Assembly: GCA_023430315.1 (NCBI GenBank)
Contig: JAEZAW010000376.1
Span: 1-42,772, forward strand
DNA: 42,772 nt
Direction of reading: 5' to 3'
From: Pseudomonadota bacterium
GTDB taxonomy: Bacteria; Pseudomonadota; Alphaproteobacteria; Rhizobiales; Hyphomicrobiaceae
Position 1 is the first letter of the stretch. Each line of letters begins with the position of its first letter. The translations under genes and the position numbers were made by a program. Below the pieces are notes generated by a model. That model saw nothing but the letters and a program-made list of their open reading frames with translations. It was not told the origin of the DNA and searched no databases. Shown here piece after piece: positions 1 to 7,180 of this stretch.

Positions 1-86
1 CGGCTGATCCCATCATCAAGGCTGGCGTAAGCTACTTTTCGTTTCCTTGGGCCCTCTGATGCGCGGCCATTTCAAGGAGCGGACAC

Positions 87-632
87 ATGGATACTGCCCT
101 GATCGTCTTTACTGCAGGAACGGCCGCGAGCTTTCTGCCGCTCTATTGGCTTGCGATTCGCTTTTCCCGGCGATGGAACAAGCCCGCCGTCACGGCGAAG
201 GCAACGCGCATCGAGCAGCAGCCAGGGCGGCGTGAGTTCCTCGATCTGCTGCGCCGCGAGGCCGCGAGCCGCGCCGTAGCGGTACTGCACGAGGCGCTCG
301 TTGAAATCCGAATCGCGGCGGATCATGGCCACGGAGCCTTGAGCACCGAGATGCGCCGCAGCCTCGCCGAGACAGGACGGCTTGTTGATTCGCTCTTCGC
401 GCGCGAGCTGAGAGAAAAATTCCGGCAGGGCGCCGAGGCCCTTGCCTTTGCCACGTCGAGTACGCTCGGTGCGGCGAGCGTCGCCAGTGCCTCCGCGAGC
501 GCCGCCTGCGCGCGCGCGCTCGATGGCGAGGCGGAGCGGGCGGTGCCATCGCGGCGTGGCAGCGGTCTCAGCGGTCTTCTGAGCAAGGGCCGCGGATGGA
601 TCGGCGTCGGTGGGGTTCGGGCTGCGGCCTGA
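87..632 (+). CDS. Unknown membrane-anchored protein, 181 aa
   Basis: I do not recognise this protein. The N-terminus holds one hydrophobic segment (about residues 4-26) followed by basic residues (RFSRRW), so it is probably a single-pass inner-membrane protein with a cytoplasmic tail. Residues 45-120 are charged and probably helical, and the C-terminal third is rich in Ala, Ser and Gly. The ATG at 87 has an AAGGAG Shine-Dalgarno sequence at 73-78. That favours this frame over the 201-codon open frame lying antisense to it. It sits upstream of the flagellar regulator in the same direction, but the gap contains a strong hairpin, so it is probably a separate unit or the end of an operon outside the window. 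No function is proposed. Confidence 0.6.
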   Translation: MDTALIVFTAGTAASFLPLYWLAIRFSRRWNKPAVTAKATRIEQQPGRREFLDLLRREAASRAVAVLHEALVEIRIAADHGHGALSTEMRRSLAETGRLVDSLFARELREKFRQGAEALAFATSSTLGAASVASASASAACARALDGEAERAVPSRRGSGLSGLLSKGRGWIGVGGVRAAA

Positions 633-660
633 GCGATCCTCAACGCTGATTACAAGCAAT

Positions 661-699
661 GAACGGGCGCTGCGCAAGCCTCAGGCGCAGCGCCCGTTC
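661..699. terminator. Perfect 15-bp hairpin, probable terminator
   Basis: Arms 661-675 and 685-699 are exactly complementary (15 bp, very GC-rich) around a 9-nt loop. The hairpin starts 28 bp after the stop of the 181-aa gene. There is no U tract on either side, so it is either a Rho-assisted or barrier-type terminator rather than a textbook intrinsic one. It insulates the flagellar regulator from upstream transcription. Confidence 0.6.
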
Positions 700-881
700 G
701 TGCCTGAAAATGCATAAACAGCCTGCCGGCAAAATTACTCTATAGTTTATCTTCATTACTTCTCATCTTCGTTGCTTTTGCGACGCGCTGATGCGGGAAC
801 GGACTACCCCCCGTTTGTAAAGTTGTTAGTTCACGTTAATCAATTATTGGGCAATGCACTGATTCGCCGGGGGGCAACGGA
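700..881 (+). promoter_or_regulatory. AT-rich leader of the flagellar regulator
   Basis: This 180-bp stretch is clearly more AT-rich than its surroundings, especially 718-775 and 818-848. It lies between a strong hairpin and the first gene of the flagellar block, so the promoter of the flagellar regulator should be here. I could not assign a confident -35/-10 pair or a sigma-54 or sigma-28 site. Confidence 0.4.
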
Positions 882-1604
882 ATGATCGTCATCGTCGATG
901 ACCGTAACCTTGTGACCGATGCGTTTAGATCTTCCTTTGATCGCGAAGGAATTCCCGCTGCCGGATTTTCGGGCGGCGATTTCGAAGGCTGGGTTGAAGC
1001 CGCGGCTAATGAAGACGTCATGGCCATCAACGCTTTTCTCATTGGCCAATGCGGGCGGCCGGATCTTCTGGCGCGAGTGATCAAGCGCCGTACGGCCGCT
1101 GCCGTCATCGCCATGAAGGATCATAAGACGCTCGCAAGCACGCTCGAGCTGTTCGCGGTCGGCGTCGACGACGTGATCTCCAAGCCCTGCCACGTGCGCG
1201 AGATCCTGGCGCGGATCGAGGCGATCTCCCGCCGTGCGGGCATCGAGCGCGGCCGCCAGGGCGAGCCTGCGGCGATCCAGATCTACCGCGACGGCCGCGA
1301 TCCGCTGGTCTGCGACGAGCCGCTCCCGCTGCCGCGCAGAGAGCTGAGAATCCTGGAATTTCTCGTCGCGAATCAGTCGCGGCGGGTGACGAAGTCGCAG
1401 ATCTTCAACTCGGTCTACGGCCTCTTCGATCAGGAGATCGACGAGAACGTCATCGAGAGCCACATCTCGAAGCTGCGGCGCCGCCTGCGTGGCCGGCTTG
1501 GCTATGACCCGATCGACTCCAAGCGCCATCTGGGATACCGCCTCGTCGGGTCCTCCAAGTCGGACGTGCTTGGCGCGTCGGGCGAAATCGCTGCCGCGAT
1601 TTGA
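882..1604 (+). CDS. ftcR: Flagellar orphan response regulator, FtcR/Rem type
   Basis: This is an OmpR-family transcription factor, 240 aa, with an N-terminal receiver domain (about 1-115) and a C-terminal winged helix (about 140-228). It is of the FtcR (Brucella) / Rem (Sinorhizobium) type, which activates flagellar genes in rhizobia. Supporting features are the block around DPIDSKRHLGYRL, the ENVIESHISKLRRRLR recognition-helix region and its place directly before flgE. The acidic pair D6/D7 and the conserved K101-P102 are present. The position expected for the phospho-acceptor aspartate reads N50 (AINAFL), so it probably acts without phosphorylation. No sensor kinase gene is adjacent. The ATG at 882 follows a G-rich ribosome-binding stretch. 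The FtcR/Rem assignment rests on recall of the family and on synteny. Confidence 0.88.
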   Translation: MIVIVDDRNLVTDAFRSSFDREGIPAAGFSGGDFEGWVEAAANEDVMAINAFLIGQCGRPDLLARVIKRRTAAAVIAMKDHKTLASTLELFAVGVDDVISKPCHVREILARIEAISRRAGIERGRQGEPAAIQIYRDGRDPLVCDEPLPLPRRELRILEFLVANQSRRVTKSQIFNSVYGLFDQEIDENVIESHISKLRRRLRGRLGYDPIDSKRHLGYRLVGSSKSDVLGASGEIAAAI

Positions 1605-1675
1605 ACGCGCGACAGCCTGGCACAAGGTGAGCGGCCGTATTCTGGCTGTGAAATCCAAGCCGTCTGGGGGATACC

Positions 1676-2935
1676 ATGAGCGTCTACGGGCTGATGCGCA
1701 CAGGCGCATCGGGAATGAATGCGCAGTCCAATCGGCTGGGCACGATCGCCGATAATATCGCCAACGCATCGACGGTTGGATATAAGCGGGCGGGCACGCA
1801 ATTCTCGTCTCTTTTGCTGAATGACACGACCTCCTCTTATAATTCTGGAGGCGTCGAGACGAGCGTTCGTTACGGTGTTTCGCAACAGGGTGTTTTAACC
1901 GCAACGGCCTCGCCTTTTGATATTGCTATCAAGGGCGCGGGCTTTGTTGTGGTTTCTGCGCCGGACGGCAGCCTGGCGCTCACGCGTGCCGGCTCTTTTG
2001 TGCCGAATGGCGACGGCCTGCTGATCAATTCCGCGGGTTACACTCTCATGGGCTACCCGCTTCCCGAGAATGCCTCGGGACCTCCGGTCATCAATGGGAC
2101 CGCGGGCCTGGTGCCCGTGAACGTGACGGCTGGCGGCATGCGCGCTGGGCCAACGACAATCGGTGCGTTGATCGCGAACCTGCCCTTCGAGGCGGATATC
2201 ACCGCCGCGGCGGACTTGCCTTCTACGAACGATCCTGACGCCGTGTCGACGGCGCGCTCCTCGATCGACGTGTTTGGTGATCATGGTGAACCCGTTCGGC
2301 TCGACATCCACTTTGCAAAGACTGCCGATGATGAGTGGGAGATGGTCATCTATGACGCCGCTGACCGCGATGCCAACGGCGGGTTCCCATACGCAAACGG
2401 GCCGATTGCGCAGGCGACTCTTACGTTCGATGGGGTGGGCCAGCTTGATCCGTCCGGCACGACCTCGCTTACGGTGCCGATACCCGGCGGTCAGCCCATG
2501 GAGATGGATCTCTCCTCCATGACGCAGGTGAGCGGTGACTATGCCGTCGACCTGATCAACACCAACGGCAATGCGCCGAGCCGCGTGCAGGCGATCGAGA
2601 TCGCGCAGGACGGCAGGCTGTATGAGGTCTACGAGGACGGCTCGCGCTTCGCCTCCTACCTCATTCCGCTCGCGACGGTGCCGAGCCCCGATCGTCTCTC
2701 GCCGAAGGCGGGCAACGTCTACTTGCCCTCCAACGACTCCGGCAATCTCCGCGTCGGCATCGCCGGCACGGCTGGGTTGGGGACCATCGAATCCGGCAAG
2801 CTCGAAAGTTCCACGGTCGATCTCGCGACCGAGCTTGCCGACATGATCGAAGCGCAACGCAACTACACGGCAAACTCGCGCGTGTTCCAGACCGGCTCCG
2901 AGCTCATGGATCTGGTCGTCAACCTGAAGCGGTAG
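1676..2935 (+). CDS. flgE: Flagellar hook protein FlgE
   Basis: FlgE polymerises into the curved hook that joins the rod to the filament. The 419-aa protein carries the rod/hook N-terminal motif (SGMNAQSNRLGTIADNIAN, then STVGYKR) at about 14-38. It also has the matching C-terminal helix (LADMIEAQRNYTANSRVFQT, near 385-404), which together form the coiled-coil D0 domain of axial proteins. The variable middle forms the surface domains. A GGGGG stretch lies just before the ATG. It is 71 bp downstream of the regulator and 33 bp upstream of flgK. The length matches rhizobial FlgE. Confidence 0.95.
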   Translation: MSVYGLMRTGASGMNAQSNRLGTIADNIANASTVGYKRAGTQFSSLLLNDTTSSYNSGGVETSVRYGVSQQGVLTATASPFDIAIKGAGFVVVSAPDGSLALTRAGSFVPNGDGLLINSAGYTLMGYPLPENASGPPVINGTAGLVPVNVTAGGMRAGPTTIGALIANLPFEADITAAADLPSTNDPDAVSTARSSIDVFGDHGEPVRLDIHFAKTADDEWEMVIYDAADRDANGGFPYANGPIAQATLTFDGVGQLDPSGTTSLTVPIPGGQPMEMDLSSMTQVSGDYAVDLINTNGNAPSRVQAIEIAQDGRLYEVYEDGSRFASYLIPLATVPSPDRLSPKAGNVYLPSNDSGNLRVGIAGTAGLGTIESGKLESSTVDLATELADMIEAQRNYTANSRVFQTGSELMDLVVNLKR

Positions 2936-2968
2936 GCCTGGCAGGAAGCGTCGGGTCGGGGGAGGTAG

Positions 2969-4441
2969 ATGTCACTCACGCTTGCTCATGAGATCGCCCG
3001 GGGTGGGATGATGGCGAATGCCACTCAGTCCTCCCTGGTGTCGCGCAACATCGCGAACGTCGACAACCCCAACGCCGCCCGTAAGTACGCGCATACAATT
3101 TCGTCCGAGATTGGCATAAAGCTCGGCGTGATCAGTAATTCGGTCTCGCAGCGGCTGCTCGAGAGCGTGCTTGGCACGACGGCCAAGAGCGGCGAGCTCT
3201 CGAGCATGACCAGCGCTCTCGAGCGTCTGGCGGTCTCGATCAGCGATCCAGAACTCGGCATCAGTCCCGCCGCCATGCTCACCGATATGCAGGAGGCGCT
3301 TTATGCCGCTGCTGCCGATCCGAGCAATGTCTCTCTTCTGAGCAACGTAATCTCGGTCGCGACGAATGTCGCGAATACCTTGCAGGATGCCGCGAACCTC
3401 GTGATTCAGGTACGCAAGGAAGCCAATTCCGACATCGCCGATGCGACCCGACAGCTCGATACCCTGCTCAAGGATTTCGAGGACGCCAACAATAAGATCG
3501 TCTCCGGAACGATCGTCGGCCGTGATGTGACCGACCAGATCGATCGCCGTAACGGGTTGCTCCGCGAGATCTCGGGCCTCATCGACATCAACACGACCAC
3601 GCGCGCCAACAACGACATGGTGTTGTTCACGGCGAGCGGCACGACGCTCTTCGAAAAGGCACCGCGTACGATCGGCTTCGATTTCGCGCCACTAACGCCC
3701 GGCCAGCCGGGCGGGCTGCTTACGATCGACGGGGTGCCGTATTCAGGTGCGGCGGCGACAAAGCTCGGTGGCAAGATCGGTGGCCTTCTGCAGATCCGCG
3801 ATGATGTCGGCATCAGCTATGGTCGGCAGATCGACGAGATCGCGCGCGGTCTCATCACAACTTTCGCCGAAAGCGATCAGTCGGCAGCGCCGTCGCTTCC
3901 GGATATTGCCGGCCTCTTCACCTGGTCCGGTGGTCCGGCTCTGCCGCCCGGCGGGGCGGTGCTCGATGGGCTCGCACTCACGATCCGCGTGAACCCGAAT
4001 GCCGACCCGAGCCAGGGCGGCAGTCTCGATCGCCTTCGCGATGGCGGCATCGGGGATCCGAGTGAGCCGGACTACGTTTATAATGCCGGTGGTGGCGCGG
4101 GCTACAGCCAGCGGCTGCGCGATCTGGCAGCCGGCCTTTCCGCGGCACAGGCTTTCGACCCGGCGGCCGGGCTCAGTGCTTCCACGAGCCTCCTCTCGCT
4201 CGCCTCCGACAGTGCGGGCTGGCTCGAGAGCAGGCGCAGCTCGGCGAGCAGTCGTCTTGCGGATATCGAGGTGCTCGGCGAGCGCGCCGTCAACGCCTGG
4301 CATGGCCAGGTTGGCGTCAATCTCGACGAGGAAATGACAAGTCTGATGGCCCTCGAGCGCTCCTATCAGGCGACCGCGCGGCTCATGTCGACAGTCGATC
4401 AGATGTTCCAGGCCATCCTGCGCGCGACGGGGGCGATCTAA
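2969..4441 (+). CDS. flgK: Hook-filament junction protein FlgK
   Basis: FlgK (HAP1) is the first junction protein between hook and filament. The 490-aa product has an axial-protein N-terminus (NATQSSLVSRNIANVDNPNA, about 17-36) and a C-terminal helix with the FlgK-like NLDEEMTSLMALERSYQATA block near 450-469. A long coiled-coil region (about 145-180) follows the D0/D1 segments. A strong GGGGGAGG ribosome-binding site precedes the ATG. It is followed after 3 bp by flgL, as in other rhizobia, so the pair is translationally coupled. Confidence 0.94.
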   Translation: MSLTLAHEIARGGMMANATQSSLVSRNIANVDNPNAARKYAHTISSEIGIKLGVISNSVSQRLLESVLGTTAKSGELSSMTSALERLAVSISDPELGISPAAMLTDMQEALYAAAADPSNVSLLSNVISVATNVANTLQDAANLVIQVRKEANSDIADATRQLDTLLKDFEDANNKIVSGTIVGRDVTDQIDRRNGLLREISGLIDINTTTRANNDMVLFTASGTTLFEKAPRTIGFDFAPLTPGQPGGLLTIDGVPYSGAAATKLGGKIGGLLQIRDDVGISYGRQIDEIARGLITTFAESDQSAAPSLPDIAGLFTWSGGPALPPGGAVLDGLALTIRVNPNADPSQGGSLDRLRDGGIGDPSEPDYVYNAGGGAGYSQRLRDLAAGLSAAQAFDPAAGLSASTSLLSLASDSAGWLESRRSSASSRLADIEVLGERAVNAWHGQVGVNLDEEMTSLMALERSYQATARLMSTVDQMFQAILRATGAI

Positions 4442-4444
4442 CAG

Positions 4445-5494
4445 ATGAAAGCCGATACCATCTCCTCGCTCGTCGGTCGTGAGATCCTGCGCTCGGCCAA
4501 TGCGCGCAATCAGACGACCCTCGCCGATACCCTCAAGGAGTTTAGCACAGGCCGCCACGCCGATGTCGGCAAAGTGCTCGGCGGACGCGTCGGCGGCGTG
4601 CTCGATATGCGCAATATCGTCGGTAGCCTGTCAGGCCTCTCGAACACGAACTCGGTCGTTAAGCAGCGCATGGATCACATCCAGTCCTCGTTTGCGGCCC
4701 TGCGGGATCTCGGCGCGGATTTCAGCGAATCGACCATCGGCGTGCACAAGACGGGTTCCGACCGCAGCCTTCTCATCTCGGATGCCAAGGCGCGCATGGG
4801 GACGCTCACGGACGTGCTCAGAACCAGCACGAACGGGGTATATGCCTTCTCGGGTCTCAACATCTCGGCGCCGCCGATCGAGGATTATCTGAGCGAGCCT
4901 CCAAGCGCCGCACGCACCGCCGTCATCGATGCCTTCACCACCGAGTTCGGATTCCCCCCCGATGATCCCCAGGTTGCGACGATCACGCCGGCGCAGATGG
5001 AAGCCTATATCGACGGGCCGTTCTCGGCGCTCTTCGAGGAGCCGTCGTGGAGCACCAACTTTTCACAAGCGACCGACGAGGTCATGCGCGACCGCATTTC
5101 CCATCACGAGGAGATCGACACTTCCGCAACGGTCAATGATACGGGCATTCGACAAATCTTCTTCGCGCTGACGCTGGCGATCGATGGCGGTGCCGAGCGC
5201 CTCAGGACAGATACGTTCGAGGTCATGGCAACGCGAATCGCGGACAGATCGAGCGAGGGTGGCCACAATATCGCAGCGTCTCAGGCGAAGGTCGGTGTCG
5301 CCGAGGAACGCCTTGCGCAAGCGAACGAGCGTATTGCTCTCGAGAAGACAACGCTGGAGCAGCGGATCGGTGAATTGGAAGGCATCGATTCGTATGAAGT
5401 GGCGGACCGGCTCAGCCTGCTGATGACCAGGATCGAGGCGTCCTATTCCGTAACCGCGCGGATGCAGCAGCTCACACTGTTGAACTACCTCTGA
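4445..5494 (+). CDS. flgL: Hook-filament junction protein FlgL
   Basis: FlgL (HAP3) sits between FlgK and the flagellin filament. The 349-aa protein has flagellin-like termini. The N-terminal helix runs to about residue 90 and includes LKEFSTGRHADVGKVLGGRV. The C-terminal heptad helix covers about 275-349 and ends in QQLTLLNYL. Its place immediately after flgK and before flaF matches the rhizobial order. No flagellin (fliC) gene lies in this window, so the flagellins must be encoded elsewhere. Confidence 0.9.
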   Translation: MKADTISSLVGREILRSANARNQTTLADTLKEFSTGRHADVGKVLGGRVGGVLDMRNIVGSLSGLSNTNSVVKQRMDHIQSSFAALRDLGADFSESTIGVHKTGSDRSLLISDAKARMGTLTDVLRTSTNGVYAFSGLNISAPPIEDYLSEPPSAARTAVIDAFTTEFGFPPDDPQVATITPAQMEAYIDGPFSALFEEPSWSTNFSQATDEVMRDRISHHEEIDTSATVNDTGIRQIFFALTLAIDGGAERLRTDTFEVMATRIADRSSEGGHNIAASQAKVGVAEERLAQANERIALEKTTLEQRIGELEGIDSYEVADRLSLLMTRIEASYSVTARMQQLTLLNYL

Positions 5495-5532
5495 GACGAT
5501 AGCGGCGTCCTCGAGGCGGCATGGAGAAAGTA

Positions 5533-5880
5533 ATGCAGCGCATACAGTACGGTGATCTGCTCGAGGACGATCAGCAGGTGGCGCGCGAGCGCGAGCGTGC
5601 CGCGCTTGACCAGTCGATCCTTCTCCTGGAGCAGGCAGCCACGTCGGGCGCGCCGTTGGCGTCGGCAGCCGAAGCCATTGCCTTTACGAGCAAGCTATGG
5701 ACGCTGCTCATCGAGGATCTCGCAAGTCCGGACAACGGTCTTCCGAAGGAGCTGAAGGCGCAGCTCGTGTCGATCGGCATCTGGATTCTGCGCGAGCTCG
5801 AAGCCGCGCGCACGGACGCATCGAAGGGCTTCTCGGATGTGATCGTCGTCTCCAAGGCGATACGGGATGGGCTCACGTGA
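5533..5880 (+). CDS. flaF: Flagellin secretion/biosynthesis regulator FlaF
   Basis: FlaF is an alphaproteobacterial protein needed for flagellin production and secretion, working with FlbT. I chose the ATG at 5533 because GGAG at 5523-5526 gives correct spacing and because FlaF homologues begin close to this point. An in-frame ATG at 5521 would add four residues. The resulting protein has 115 aa and is helical, with the FlaF-like ARERERAALDQSI... segment early on. It also carries the WTLLIEDLASPDNGLP block. Its stop overlaps the GTG start of flbT. Confidence 0.9.
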   Translation: MQRIQYGDLLEDDQQVARERERAALDQSILLLEQAATSGAPLASAAEAIAFTSKLWTLLIEDLASPDNGLPKELKAQLVSIGIWILRELEAARTDASKGFSDVIVVSKAIRDGLT

Positions 5881-6323
5881 GCGGACACCTCAAGGTCCAT
5901 CTGAAGCCGAACGAGCGCGTCTACATCAACGGCGGCGTCATCAAAGTCGATCGCAAGGTGACGATCGAGCTGATGAACGAGGTGGTGTTCCTGCTCGAAG
6001 GCCACATCCTCCAGGAAGATCAGGCGACAACACCGCTGCGCCAGCTCTATTTCATCGTCCAGTCGATGCTGATGGAGCCGAAGTGTGAGCCCATTGCGCG
6101 ACAGATGTACGAGCGGTCGCATGAGGCGCTGATCCGGACCTTCAAGAGCCAGGACGTGCTCGACGGCCTCATGGAGGTCAAGTCGCTCATGGAGCGTGGG
6201 CGCACGTTCGAGACGCTGCGGAAGATCCGGGCGCTGTTCCCGCTCGAGGACGAGATCCTCAAGAACAGGAAACATAGTGCCGCGGATCTGCCCGCGGAAC
6301 TGGCCAAGAAATCGGTCGCCTAG
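5877..6323 (+). CDS. flbT: Flagellin mRNA regulator FlbT
   Basis: FlbT is the alphaproteobacterial post-transcriptional regulator that acts on flagellin mRNA leaders (known from Caulobacter). The frame is open from 5697, but the real start is the GTG at 5877, which overlaps the flaF stop in a GTGA junction. This gives 148 aa beginning SGHLKVHLKPNERVYINGG, the usual FlbT N-terminus. The block LYFIVQSMLMEP and the C-terminal helices are also FlbT-like. The overlap implies translational coupling, so FlaF and FlbT are probably made in balance. Confidence 0.92.
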   Translation: MSGHLKVHLKPNERVYINGGVIKVDRKVTIELMNEVVFLLEGHILQEDQATTPLRQLYFIVQSMLMEPKCEPIARQMYERSHEALIRTFKSQDVLDGLMEVKSLMERGRTFETLRKIRALFPLEDEILKNRKHSAADLPAELAKKSVA

Positions 6324-6350
6324 CGCGGCCCTGACGGAGGTTGAGCTGCC

Positions 6351-6800
6351 ATGGACGTCTCAGGTGTCCTGAATACGACGCAGAAGACGACTAACGAGAC
6401 GCAAAAGTCTACCGAATCGACCGCGGCGCCGACGCTCGACTACAACGCCTTTCTCCACCTGCTGATCGCGCAGATGCGCAATCAGGATCCCATGGAGCCG
6501 ATGAAGTCGAGTGACTACGTCGCTCAGCTTGCGACGTTCTCGCAGGTCGAGAAGACGATCCAGACCAATGAGCGCATTGCTTCGCTGCTGAATACGGGCA
6601 ACCTCCAGCTTGCAGAGAGCCTGATCGGCAAGACCGTCATCTCCGAAGAAAACAACGCGGCTGGCGTTGTGGTGGCCGCCAAAGTGATCGACAACGGCGT
6701 CATGGTGATGCTTGACGACGGCTCCGAGTTCATGGTCGGCGATGGCTTGATCATCGGTGAGAGTACCAATCCTCCACCGTCTGAAGAGACCACTACGTGA
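6351..6800 (+). CDS. flgD: Hook-cap scaffolding protein FlgD, short form
   Basis: FlgD forms the temporary cap on which FlgE subunits assemble. The 149-aa protein has the diagnostic FlgD N-terminal domain (LDYNAFLHLLIAQMRNQDPM and the following SSDYVAQLATFSQVE, about 29-66). It is much shorter than the roughly 230-aa enterobacterial protein and appears to lack the C-terminal Tudor/FnIII hybrid domain, which is common in alphaproteobacteria. A GGAGG site precedes the ATG. The stop overlaps the GTG start of fliQ. Confidence 0.92.
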   Translation: MDVSGVLNTTQKTTNETQKSTESTAAPTLDYNAFLHLLIAQMRNQDPMEPMKSSDYVAQLATFSQVEKTIQTNERIASLLNTGNLQLAESLIGKTVISEENNAAGVVVAAKVIDNGVMVMLDDGSEFMVGDGLIIGESTNPPPSEETTT

Positions 6801-7063
6801 ACGAAGCTGATGCCATGGAGTTGGTCCAGGCTGCGATCTGGACCGTGATCATGGTTGCCGGGCCTTGCGTGCTTGCGGCGATGGTGGTCGGCATTGTCAT
6901 CGCACTCTTGCAGGCCCTGACGCAGGTGCAGGAAATTACACTTACCTTTGTGCCGAAGATCATGGCGATCTTCGTCGTTGCGATGTTCTCCGCCCACTTC
7001 ATGGGCGCGAACGTGTTCGCCTTTGCCCAATTGACTTTCCTGCACGTGGAAAAAGGCTTCTGA
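6797..7063 (+). CDS. fliQ: Flagellar export protein FliQ
   Basis: FliQ is a small subunit of the FliPQR export gate of the flagellar type III secretion system, in the inner membrane. The 88-aa product has two hydrophobic helices (about 12-40 and 52-76) and the conserved ALLQALTQVQEITLTFVPKI region between them. It starts at a GTG overlapping the flgD stop (GTGA), so the two are translationally coupled. fliP is not in this window. Confidence 0.95.
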   Translation: MNEADAMELVQAAIWTVIMVAGPCVLAAMVVGIVIALLQALTQVQEITLTFVPKIMAIFVVAMFSAHFMGANVFAFAQLTFLHVEKGF

Positions 7064-7180
7064 CGCCTCGGCGCGCGCCTTTGGTCAGCTCCCGATCAGC
7101 ATCGCTTGCGAGGATGAACGTGCGGCGCCGCAGCTCGGCGTGATTCCGCGCGGACATTGCTTTCTGTGAGGGGGTTCAGG

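Noticed and set aside
72..677. 201-codon minus-strand frame over the first gene
   Set aside because: Rich in Arg and Ala as expected from a GC-rich shadow, without a ribosome-binding site. The plus-strand gene has both a site and a membrane segment.
1605..1675. Sigma-54 site before flgE (TGGCAC at about 1618)
   Set aside because: The second half (TTGC) is missing at the right spacing.
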